Assembly: GCA_000444245.1 (NCBI GenBank)
Contig: ATSW01005991.1
Span: forward strand, 1 to 21,711
Source of the DNA: Botryllus schlosseri
Lineage: Eukaryota; Chordata; Ascidiacea; Stolidobranchia; Styelidae
Direction: 5' to 3'
Length of the DNA stretch: 21,711 nucleotides
The translations under genes were made by a program, and so were the position numbers. The notes under the pieces were generated by a model. The model saw nothing but the letters and a program-made list of their open reading frames with translations. It ran no database searches and was not told the DNA's origin. Every line of letters starts with the position of its first letter. The first letter of the stretch is position 1. Positions 21,401 to 21,711 of the stretch are shown one piece after another.

Positions 21401-21561
21401 GACAAGCCGGAGATCGACGCCTCGCAGTTTGTCGACTGGATGAAGCTGGAGCCGCAGTCTCTGGTGTGGTTGCCGGTGTTGCATAGGCTGGTGGCGGCCG
21501 AAGACGTGGCGCACCCGGCAAGGTGCTCGATATGCCGGGAGTATCCGATTGTTGGTTTCAG
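250..21561 (+). CDS. DMD: Dystrophin/utrophin-family gene, partial (29 internal exons)
   Basis: Dystrophin is the cytoplasmic rod protein that links actin at the muscle or nerve cell cortex to the dystroglycan complex. Exons: 250-414, 587-709, 776-874, 1782-1885, 1996-2137, 2661-2888, 3473-3645, 3941-4082, 4467-4642, 5432-5546, 5612-5722, 7575-7674, 7820-7974, 8604-8739, 9057-9265, 9672-9826, 10041-10230, 13179-13336, 14654-14813, 14876-15003, 17087-17222, 17285-17458, 18311-18394, 18456-18561, 18921-18981, 19367-19503, 19562-19757, 19944-20029, 21237-21561. All are bounded by AG/GT and all phases agree. Residues 1 to about 1140 are spectrin-like helices broken by two acidic linkers (about 164-230 and 527-595). 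WW is about 1157-1190, the EF-hand-like region about 1195-1400, and the start of ZZ about 1411-1424. Family identity rests on near-verbatim blocks such as [36 protein letters not shown] and [14 protein letters not shown]. Both protein ends are outside the window. Single-gene status (dystrophin versus utrophin/DRP2) cannot be judged here; most invertebrates have one. Splice sites were called by eye, without transcript support. Confidence 0.96.
587..709 (+). CDS. DMD: Dystrophin exon 2 (rod)
   Basis: Residues 56-96, phase 0 to 0. TTAG acceptor, CAG|GTCAGT donor. The stretch [19 protein letters not shown] has the Trp-centred helix A pattern of a spectrin repeat. The following intron is only 66 bp. 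Confidence 0.85.
776..874 (+). CDS. DMD: Dystrophin exon 3 (rod)
   Basis: Residues 97-129, phase 0 to 0. TTTAG acceptor after a T-rich tract; donor ATT|GTGAGT. It encodes an amphipathic, Met-rich helix ([19 protein letters not shown]). Confidence 0.83.
930..1334. mobile_element. hAT-like MITE built of palindromic TGACTCGAGTCA motifs
   Basis: This fills the middle of intron 3 (875-1781). The ends are inverted: CATGGTTGTAATGAC on the left and, reverse-complemented, CAGGGTTGTAAGTAAC on the right, in the style of hAT termini. The interior is made of about ten variants of GACTCGAGTC / GACTTGGACT, mostly self-complementary. The 8-bp flanks do not match, so the exact ends or the age are uncertain. 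It has no coding capacity. Confidence 0.55.
1486..1604. mobile_element. Short hAT-like MITE, second element in intron 3
   Basis: Its right end, reverse-complemented, reads CAGAGGCGGGCAATTAG; the left end reads CTGGAGGGCAGAACTTGG, an imperfect inverted match. Inside are TACTCGAGTA / TACTTGTACTTGG palindromic stretches. No target duplication is visible. The remainder of intron 3 (1335-1485, 1605-1781) shows nothing I recognise. Confidence 0.4.
1782..1885 (+). CDS. DMD: Dystrophin exon 4 (rod)
   Basis: Residues 130-163 plus 2 nt, ending phase 2. Acceptor TTTTTTATGTAG, donor GG|GTAAGG. It contains [15 protein letters not shown], a Trp-containing helix. It leads into the acidic linker encoded by the next exon. 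Confidence 0.82.
1996..2137 (+). CDS. DMD: Dystrophin exon 5: Ser/Asp-rich acidic linker
   Basis: Residues about 164-211, entering in phase 2 and leaving in phase 0 (CGG|GTAAGT). Nearly every residue in its first two thirds is Ser, Asp or Glu, with runs such as [15 protein letters not shown]. This cannot be a helical repeat; it looks like an extended, probably phosphorylated hinge. Many S-x-D/E contexts fit casein kinase 2 sites (inference). Tandem TCG/TCT/GAC codons make the DNA itself repetitive. Confidence 0.85.
2461..2604 (+). repeat. Dispersed repeat with hammerhead-ribozyme-like core (copy 1)
   Basis: Intron 5 (2138-2660). It aligns over about 140 bp with 2918-3057. It contains CTGACGA (2512-2518), a short GG/CC stem with GTCAG loop (2519-2527), GAAA (2528-2531), then ATAC and TC (2536-2537) followed by GGGT (2538-2541), which pairs with ACCC (2508-2511). 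This is the order of a type I hammerhead. ACTAGT palindromes on both sides could extend stem I. Similar minimal hammerheads are known in Penelope-like elements and small retroelements of animals. Confidence 0.6.
2512..2541 (+). ncRNA. Candidate minimal type I hammerhead motif
   Basis: All core positions are present: CUGANGA box, stem II of only 2 bp, GAAA box, a U next to the cleavage C, and a 4-bp stem I ACCC/GGGU closed outward by an internal loop. The predicted cut is after C2537. Stems II and III are very short, so any activity may need a dimer, as reported for other minimal hammerheads. It lies in the sense strand of the host intron. Confidence 0.5.
2661..2888 (+). CDS. DMD: Dystrophin exon 6 (end of acidic linker, rod helix)
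   Basis: Residues 212-287, phase 0 to 0. It starts with further acidic Ser-rich sequence ([20 protein letters not shown]), then returns to a helical heptad-like region ([29 protein letters not shown]). GTTTCAG acceptor, CAG|GTACGA donor. Confidence 0.87.
2918..3057 (+). repeat. Decayed sister copy of the hammerhead-bearing repeat
   Basis: Intron 6 (2889-3472). Same order of blocks as 2461-2604, including ATTACCCCTGACGAG and AATTGTATATTGAAGT. The second box reads GACA instead of GAAA, and the outer strand is GGTT instead of GGGT, so the catalytic core is broken. Confidence 0.65.
3281..3388 (+). repeat. Dispersed repeat, copy A (intron 6)
   Basis: Shares about 110 bp with 10254-10374: GATGTTTTTGAGGCATATAC, ACCGACTCATG, CGATCTGTGCAT and GAGCGCATGATGT blocks occur in the same order. 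Same strand in both places. No inverted ends or coding sequence; family unknown. Confidence 0.7.
3473..3645 (+). CDS. DMD: Dystrophin exon 7 (rod)
   Basis: Residues 288-344 plus 2 nt, phase 0 to 2. TTTCTGCAG acceptor, AG|GTACCG donor. [18 protein letters not shown] is a typical spectrin-repeat helix C with its conserved Trp; the Ala-rich first half is helix B-like. Confidence 0.88.
3646..3940 (+). other. Intron 7, nothing recognised
   Basis: 295 bp between phase-matched exons. The only internal structure is a short imperfect palindrome around ACTCAATTCAAATCGAGT (about 3743-3760). Confidence 0.6.
3941..4082 (+). CDS. DMD: Dystrophin exon 8 (rod)
   Basis: Residues about 345-392; it enters in phase 2 (completing an Arg codon) and leaves in phase 0. 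Acceptor TTTCATTTTAG, donor ACG|GTATCT (weak). [19 protein letters not shown] is helix A-like. Four Cys lie in a short stretch, unusual for the rod. Confidence 0.84.
4136..4252. mobile_element. Truncated relative of the intron 22 hAT-type element
   Basis: Intron 8. It starts GGGGCAAGTTTTTGCAACTT and continues with TTTTTACAGCTTCC and repeated GCAACTTTTTTACAACTTTT, matching the reverse complement of the right end of 17724-18250. The far inverted end is missing. Its left flank GTTATTAG resembles the GTAATTAG target site of the complete copy. Confidence 0.6.
4467..4642 (+). CDS. DMD: Dystrophin exon 9 (rod)
   Basis: Residues 393-450 plus 2 nt, phase 0 to 2. TTTCTCAG acceptor, CG|GTACGG donor. 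[19 protein letters not shown] is a Trp-bearing spectrin-type helix. Confidence 0.88.
4735..5112 (+). repeat. Diverged tandem repeat, unit about 95 bp
   Basis: Intron 9 (4643-5431). The motif AAAAATACCGT or a close variant ends at 4826, 4920, 5017 and 5112, spacing 94, 97 and 95. Between them a second block repeats: GTCATCACCATCGAAATTATG in one unit and GTCGTCCGTATCGACATTTTG in the next. About four units, the outer ones weak. The rest of the intron, 5113-5431, shows nothing I recognise. Confidence 0.55.
5432..5546 (+). CDS. DMD: Dystrophin exon 10 (rod)
   Basis: Residues about 451-489, phase 2 to 0. The acceptor GTGAACAG is pyrimidine-poor, but it is the site that restores the frame; the upstream alternative CAG at 5302-5304 runs into a stop in the required phase. 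Donor [19 protein letters not shown] is helix A-like. Confidence 0.8.
5612..5722 (+). CDS. DMD: Dystrophin exon 11 (rod)
   Basis: Residues 490-526, phase 0 to 0, after a 65 bp intron. ACACCCAG acceptor, CAG|GTGAGA donor. It encodes a Glu-rich helix ([18 protein letters not shown]). Confidence 0.86.
5918..5958 (+). repeat. tRNA-like SINE head fragment
   Basis: CAGCTCGGTGGTGAGAGCGC followed by TGGTTATAAGGCAGAG reads like the D-arm to anticodon-arm half of a tRNA (A-box-like CAGCTCGGTGG). The T-arm half is not present downstream, so it is a SINE or tRNA pseudogene piece and not a functional tRNA. The surrounding intron 11 sequence (5723-6559) has no other recognised feature. Confidence 0.5.
6560..7527. 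mobile_element. hAT-type element, about 0.97 kb, with perfect 8-bp target duplication
   Basis: Intron 11. Left end CAGTGGTCGCCAAC; right end, reverse-complemented, CAGGGGCCACCAAC. Both sides are flanked by CTTTATAT (6552-6559 and 7528-7535), the 8-bp duplication typical of hAT elements. GGGCCGC-rich subterminal sequence lies at both ends. I find no transposase that I can recognise, so it is probably a non-autonomous derivative. It hosts a second insertion at 6930-7219; without that it is about 670 bp. Confidence 0.85.
6930..7219. mobile_element. hAT-type MITE of 290 bp nested in the larger element
   Basis: Ends CAGTCGTTCTCAAAC and, reverse-complemented, CAGTGGTTCCCAAAC. Flanks CCCTAAGC (6922-6929) and TCCTAAGC (7220-7227) differ at one base. 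It is the reverse-orientation relative of 14205-14505; shared blocks include AATTCTCTCATCAACAGTC and ATTCTGGTTGCATT. It interrupts the 6560-7527 element, so it is the younger insertion. Confidence 0.85.
7575..7674 (+). CDS. DMD: Dystrophin exon 12: Thr/Val/Glu-rich linker
   Basis: Residues 527-559 plus 1 nt, phase 0 to 1. TTTTCAG acceptor, AG|GTAAGC donor. The peptide alternates Val/Thr/Glu ([16 protein letters not shown], then [12 protein letters not shown]), which favours extended beta structure rather than helix. It probably forms the start of a hinge between rod segments. Confidence 0.86.
7820..7974 (+). CDS. DMD: Dystrophin exon 13 (acidic hinge, then rod helix)
   Basis: Residues about 560-611, phase 1 to 0. 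It contains a Pro pair and the acidic run [13 protein letters not shown], then [15 protein letters not shown], a basic helix. GATTTTCAG acceptor, GTG|GTACGT donor. Confidence 0.86.
8006..8314. mobile_element. hAT-like MITE, 309 bp
   Basis: Intron 13. Left AGTGGTTCTCGATGG and right, reverse-complemented, CAGTGGTTCTCTAACTG form a hAT-style inverted pair (first base of the left end changed). The interior is A+T-rich, with a TAATATTATTA-type palindromic patch near 8110-8135. Flanking octamers do not match convincingly. Confidence 0.55.
8389..8518 (+). repeat. Two-copy tandem repeat, unit about 59 bp
   Basis: Intron 13, just before exon 14. CGATTAACAGTTTTTAATCA and CGATTAGCGGTTATTAATCA, each followed by ACGATT, TTCTCYCGGATTAGC and CCCAAAATG. 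The units themselves contain GATTA/TAATC inverted motifs. Confidence 0.65.
8604..8739 (+). CDS. DMD: Dystrophin exon 14 (rod)
   Basis: Residues 612-656 plus 1 nt, phase 0 to 1. Acceptor TTTTCGACAG, donor AAG|GTGAAT. Helical stretch [20 protein letters not shown]. Confidence 0.82.
8859..8974. repeat. MITE-like inverted repeat in intron 14
   Basis: GCATGCAACATT (8859-8870) and its exact inverse AATGTTGCATGC (8963-8974) bracket 116 bp containing GGGTTAGGGTTAG. No target duplication seen. The rest of intron 14 (8740-9056) is A+T-rich without other signal. Confidence 0.45.
9057..9265 (+). CDS. DMD: Dystrophin exon 15 (rod)
   Basis: Residues about 657-726, phase 1 to 0. TCTCTCTCTCAG acceptor, ACT|GTAAGA donor. 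[20 protein letters not shown] is a Trp-bearing spectrin helix. Confidence 0.88.
9266..9671 (+). other. Intron 15, nothing recognised
   Basis: 406 bp of A+T-rich sequence between phase-matched exons. No repeat, RNA or coding signal found by eye. Confidence 0.6.
9672..9826 (+). CDS. DMD: Dystrophin exon 16 (rod)
   Basis: Residues 727-777 plus 2 nt, phase 0 to 2. Acceptor CTTTTCTTTTAAG, donor GA|GTAGGT. Helices [19 protein letters not shown] and [12 protein letters not shown]. Confidence 0.85.
10041..10230 (+). CDS. DMD: Dystrophin exon 17 (rod)
   Basis: Residues about 778-841, phase 2 to 0. TTTTATCCAG acceptor, GCG|GTAAGC donor. [20 protein letters not shown] and [11 protein letters not shown] are helix-like with a Trp. 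It precedes the largest intron in the window (2948 bp). Confidence 0.87.
10254..10374 (+). repeat. Dispersed repeat, copy B (intron 17)
   Basis: Second copy of the 3281-3388 repeat, starting 23 bases after the donor of exon 17. It carries a roughly 13-base extra TTGTACTTTTGTA stretch relative to copy A. Otherwise the blocks match in order and orientation. Confidence 0.7.
10677..10875 (+). repeat. Two-copy direct repeat leading into a foldback
   Basis: TTAAAAAAACGACGCCC with AAATTTGAATTCATTCCAACC (from 10679) recurs as TTCAAAAACGATGC with AAATTTGGCTCAATTCCAACC about 150 bp later. The second copy runs into the foldback at 10880-10967. Probably one old mobile repeat; family unknown. Confidence 0.5.
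10880..10967. repeat. Foldback: 39-nt inverted arms around a 10-nt loop
   Basis: Intron 17. Left arm 10880-10918 and right arm 10929-10967 are inverted copies with only a few mismatches (for example TATGATAATTCTAGGATTAT against the inverse of ATAATCCAAGAATTATCATC). The transcript would form a long near-perfect hairpin. It is either a MITE remnant or a structured intronic RNA; no mature small RNA can be inferred from sequence alone. Confidence 0.75.
10968..13178 (+). other. Long repeat-poor stretch of intron 17
   Basis: About 2.2 kb of moderately A+T-rich, T-biased sequence with no inverted termini, tandem repeats or conserved coding that I can see. Short ORFs exist but show no dystrophin-like or spectrin-like sequence and no phase-compatible exon. 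It immediately precedes the exons for the last rod repeats and C-terminal module. Confidence 0.5.
13179..13336 (+). CDS. DMD: Dystrophin exon 18 (rod)
   Basis: Residues 842-893 plus 2 nt, phase 0 to 2. The acceptor follows a long T tract (CTGTTTTTTTCTTCAG). Two overlapping donors exist: 13337 (GTCAGT) and 13341 (GTACCG). Only 13337 joins in frame to the next exon. [20 protein letters not shown] is helix C of a spectrin repeat. Confidence 0.88.
13577..13936. other. Unexplained ORF-containing island in intron 18
   Basis: Richer in C+G and CpG than the flanking intron, and open on both strands: 92 codons at 13658-13936 plus, 95 codons at 13630-13917 minus. The most exon-like internal piece (13743-13786, between AG and GTCAGG) is 44 nt, which would break the dystrophin frame. 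I do not recognise either peptide. Probably a decayed mobile or retroposed fragment. Confidence 0.35.
14065..14128 (+). repeat. 32-bp tandem duplication at the head of a SINE-like repeat
   Basis: CACGTAGGAGGTAGTAGGTT and CACATAGGAGGTAGTAGGTT start exactly 32 bp apart (14065 and 14097), each followed by GTGAGCC. The unit looks like the tRNA-derived B-box side of the SINE that follows. Confidence 0.7.
14065..14204 (+). mobile_element. tRNA-derived SINE-like fragment
   Basis: GTTGTGAGCC, then CTCAGACTGGGCCAGACCAA, AGACTTGCTTTAA, GGCTTCCGTGCTAGGC and CTGACAC, ending in CTAGGAC. From memory this order (tRNA tail, 'CAGACTGGGTCATACCAAAGAC', 'GCTTCCTCGCTTGGC', 'AGGAC') is a widespread invertebrate SINE body. 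Diverged, and directly abutted by the hAT-type MITE at 14205. Confidence 0.5.
14205..14505. mobile_element. Second copy of the 290-bp hAT-type MITE
   Basis: Intron 18. Starts CAGTGGTTCTGAAACC and follows the reverse complement of 6930-7219 through CATCTGAAG, CTCTCATCAACAGTCGTAAC, CCATCAAACTA and TTGCATT. The right terminus is eroded, and no target duplication can be seen. Neither copy encodes anything. Confidence 0.75.
14654..14813 (+). CDS. DMD: Dystrophin exon 19 (last spectrin repeat, helices A-B)
   Basis: Residues about 894-947, phase 2 to 0. [20 protein letters not shown] matches the start of the final vertebrate repeat (DQWKRLHLSLQELLVWLQL) position by position. Donor CAC|GTACTG, followed by a 62 bp intron. 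Confidence 0.92.
14876..15003 (+). CDS. DMD: Dystrophin exon 20 (last spectrin repeat)
   Basis: Residues 948-989 plus 2 nt, phase 0 to 2. CCTTGCAG acceptor, GG|GTGAGA donor. [20 protein letters not shown] parallels vertebrate AFKRELKTKEPVIMSTLETV. Confidence 0.93.
15664..15800 (+). repeat. 97-bp imperfect tandem repeat inside the intron 20 element
   Basis: AAAATGTGCAGCATCCA with GTACCAACAAACAA recurs as AAAATGTGCAGTATCCA with GTGCCAATAAGCAA 97 bp later; the preceding TATCAAA(C/A)GA also repeats. Confidence 0.6.
15925..16250 (-). pseudogene. Decayed hAT transposase C-terminal fragment
   Basis: On the minus strand, 16250-16014 is open for 78 codons (with [20 protein letters not shown] and [12 protein letters not shown]). 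After one apparent frameshift near 16010-16025, reading continues in another frame at about 16002-15925 as [20 protein letters not shown], then RLAKN and a stop. The TTTVEADxS motif resembles the acidic C-terminal block of some hAT transposases (TTTVESDFS type), from memory. The N-terminal part is not recognisable. Confidence 0.5.
16729..16843. repeat. Self-contained 115-bp palindromic unit at the right end of the intron 20 element
   Basis: Starts CAGGCCGTGTTATTTTTGGC and ends with the inverse, TGCCAAAAATAACACGGCCTG minus its first base. The inside repeats GTTATTTTTGGCA / TTTTTGGCAGTTTTGGCAT. It looks like a minimal MITE of the same family, but its own flanks (ACTATTGG and GTTATATT) do not match, whereas those of the 1345-bp element do. 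Confidence 0.7.
17087..17222 (+). CDS. DMD: Dystrophin exon 21 (last spectrin repeat)
   Basis: Residues about 990-1035, phase 2 to 0. [20 protein letters not shown] parallels vertebrate NTEWEKLNLHSADWQRKID. The acceptor is a CAGCAG doublet, so exon starts at 17084 or 17087 are both in frame and differ by one Arg. Donor CCG|GTCTGT is weak. The next intron is 62 bp. Confidence 0.92.
17285..17458 (+). CDS. DMD: Dystrophin exon 22 (end of rod)
   Basis: Residues 1036-1093, phase 0 to 0. TTTTCTTCCAG acceptor, CAG|GTGCGT donor. [18 protein letters not shown] and [16 protein letters not shown] match the vertebrate DLLIDSLQDHLEKVKAL region. Confidence 0.92.
17724..18250. mobile_element. hAT-type MITE, 527 bp, with perfect 8-bp target duplication
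   Basis: Intron 22 (17459-18310). The ends share a 15-nt perfect inverted repeat TAGGGCAAGTTTTTG. GTAATTAG flanks both sides (17716-17723, 18251-18258). The interior has direct repeats (CACAAAAGTTGCA; GTTGACTAAAAAAAAGGTCAACTT twice) and no coding capacity. Its right end lies about 50 bp from the acceptor of exon 23. A truncated relative lies at 4136-4252. Confidence 0.88.
18311..18394 (+). CDS. DMD: Dystrophin exon 23 (end of rod)
   Basis: Residues 1094-1121, phase 0 to 0. [17 protein letters not shown] parallels vertebrate LGIQLSPYNLSTLEDL. A second in-frame AG lies 6 nt into the exon (18316), so start 18317 is also possible. Donor GAT|GTAAGC, then a 61 bp intron. Confidence 0.9.
18456..18561 (+). 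CDS. DMD: Dystrophin exon 24 (rod end to hinge 4)
   Basis: Residues 1122-1156 plus 1 nt, phase 0 to 1. [14 protein letters not shown] matches vertebrate AHRDFGPASQHFLS, the segment just before the WW domain. GTTTTCCAG acceptor, CAG|GTGATA donor. Confidence 0.94.
18562..18920 (+). other. Intron 24, nothing recognised
   Basis: 359 bp between the hinge 4 exon and the WW exon. No repeat, RNA or coding signal seen. Confidence 0.6.
18921..18981 (+). CDS. DMD: Dystrophin exon 25 (WW domain, first half)
   Basis: Residues about 1157-1176 plus 2 nt, phase 1 to 2. [20 protein letters not shown] aligns with vertebrate VQGPWERAISPNKVPYYI. The first signature Trp is Tyr here (TAC at 18938-18940). The Tyr-Tyr pair of the ligand groove is kept. 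TTATCGCAG acceptor, AA|GTAAGA donor. Confidence 0.94.
18982..19366 (+). other. Intron 25, splits the WW domain
   Basis: 385 bp. The stretch GGTGCAAGTCCGCCCC (about 19136-19151) is faintly B-box-like, and CCCGGAGGCGAAGCGGG (19196-19212) can form a small hairpin. Neither is enough to call an element. Confidence 0.5.
19367..19503 (+). CDS. DMD: Dystrophin exon 26 (WW second half, EF-region start)
   Basis: Residues about 1177-1222 plus 1 nt, phase 2 to 1. It begins with [14 protein letters not shown], keeping the second WW Trp and the Pro; [17 protein letters not shown], the first EF-region helix, is identical in vertebrate dystrophin. CATTTCCAG acceptor, CC|GTGAGT donor, then a 58 bp intron. 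Confidence 0.97.
19562..19757 (+). CDS. DMD: Dystrophin exon 27 (EF-hand-like region)
   Basis: Residues about 1223-1287 plus 2 nt, phase 1 to 2. [18 protein letters not shown] and [20 protein letters not shown] match vertebrate dystrophin closely. This helical region packs with WW and ZZ to hold beta-dystroglycan. GATATTCCAG acceptor, AT|GTGAGT donor. Confidence 0.97.
19944..20029 (+). CDS. DMD: Dystrophin exon 28 (EF-hand-like region)
   Basis: Residues about 1288-1316 plus 1 nt, phase 2 to 1. [20 protein letters not shown] and LEDKYC align with vertebrate [20 protein letters not shown] and LEDKYR. TATTTTCAG acceptor, T|GTGAGT donor. Confidence 0.96.
20551..20648 (+). repeat. Direct repeat, copy 1 (intron 28)
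   Basis: Starts ATTCAGGGATATTATGTTCC and ends CTGTTATCCTGG. About 85% alike by eye to 20953-21050. In this copy the downstream block TTGGACGATAACAG occurs only after about 190 bp of other sequence (20845 onward). Confidence 0.75.
20953..21050 (+). repeat. Direct repeat, copy 2 (intron 28)
   Basis: Starts ATTCAGGGTTATTATGTTCC and ends CTGTTATCCTGA, running straight into TTGGACGATATAACAG and CGTCTGCAGTGC, which matches 20845-20875. So one copy has a deletion or the other an insertion of about 190 bp. The rest of intron 28 (20030-20550, 21100-21236) has no recognised feature. Confidence 0.75.
21237..21561 (+). CDS. DMD: Dystrophin exon 29 (second EF-like region, start of ZZ)
   Basis: Residues about 1317-1424 plus 2 nt, phase 1 to 2; the longest exon seen. 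[35 protein letters not shown] and [14 protein letters not shown] align with vertebrate dystrophin. The usual QIPRQLGE block reads QIPIQLGE. It ends with [13 protein letters not shown], the first CxxC pair of the ZZ zinc finger; the rest is past the window. TTTTCCTAG acceptor, weak donor AG|GTTTGT. G+C is visibly higher than in the other exons. Confidence 0.96.
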
Positions 21562-21654
21562 GTTTGTGGGACTTGATATTTGAGAATTTTTGTCGTTTTC
21601 GACTGAAAAAAAAATTTTATGATTATATATTTGAATAGTTTATTCATATTGAAA

Positions 21655-21711
21655 TGGAACCGAATATTTCAACATGAATAGACTCCTCAATTGTACAATG
21701 TACATCCAAGA
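21655..21711 (+). repeat. Third, partial copy of the intron 5/6 repeat, cut by window end
   Basis: Intron 29. TTTCAACATGAATAGACT and TCAATTGTACAATG match the 3' half of the 2461-2604 copy (TTTCAATATGAATATACT, TCAATTGTATATTG). The hammerhead core itself is not retained on this side. A small TTCATATTGAAAT/ATTTCAACATGAA foldback sits at its start. Confidence 0.45.

Overview
The window is an internal piece of one large plus-strand, intron-rich animal gene: a dystrophin/utrophin-family gene. I could chain 29 exons (250 to 21561) whose splice phases are all compatible. They give one continuous reading frame of 4274 nt, about 1424 residues plus 2 nt. The actin-binding N-terminus lies upstream of the window. 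The rest of the ZZ zinc finger and the C-terminal coiled coil lie downstream. The last third aligns residue by residue from memory with vertebrate dystrophin: last spectrin repeat, WW domain, EF-hand-like region and start of ZZ.

Organism: a metazoan, certainly an invertebrate-type genome. There are many introns of about 58-66 bp beside introns of 0.3-2.9 kb, CpG-rich exons, and A+T-rich introns full of small hAT-type DNA transposons, tRNA-type SINE pieces and Penelope-style hammerhead motifs. The WW/EF/ZZ core looks closer to the chordate form than to the fly form but is fast-evolving, so a tunicate-like animal is my best guess. The sequence alone does not settle it.

Layout. 1-249 is the tail of an intron. 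250-1885 holds exons 1-4 (rod helices). 1996-2888 holds exons 5-6, with a long Ser/Asp-rich acidic linker. 3473-5722 holds exons 7-11 (spectrin-like helices). 7575-7974 holds exons 12-13, a Thr/Val/Glu-rich then acidic linker. 8604-10230 holds exons 14-17 (helices). A 2.9 kb intron follows. 13179-17458 holds exons 18-22 (last rod repeats). 18311-18561 holds exons 23-24 (end of rod). 18921-19503 holds exons 25-26 (WW domain and first EF helices). 19562-20029 holds exons 27-28 (EF-hand-like region). 21237-21561 is exon 29 (second helical EF region and first Cys pair of ZZ).

The introns hold most of the other signal: at least three hAT-type elements with matching 8-bp target duplications, including one nested pair in intron 11, a 1.35 kb element with a decayed transposase tail in intron 20, and a 527 bp element in intron 22. 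There are also several shorter copies, a hammerhead-ribozyme-like motif in intron 5 with a decayed sister in intron 6, a 39-nt-arm foldback in intron 17, and several diverged tandem repeats. I see no second host gene, no complete RNA gene, no promoter and no poly(A) site. The most notable points are a dystrophin WW domain whose first signature Trp is Tyr, two unusual acidic linkers in the rod, and the hammerhead-like motif.
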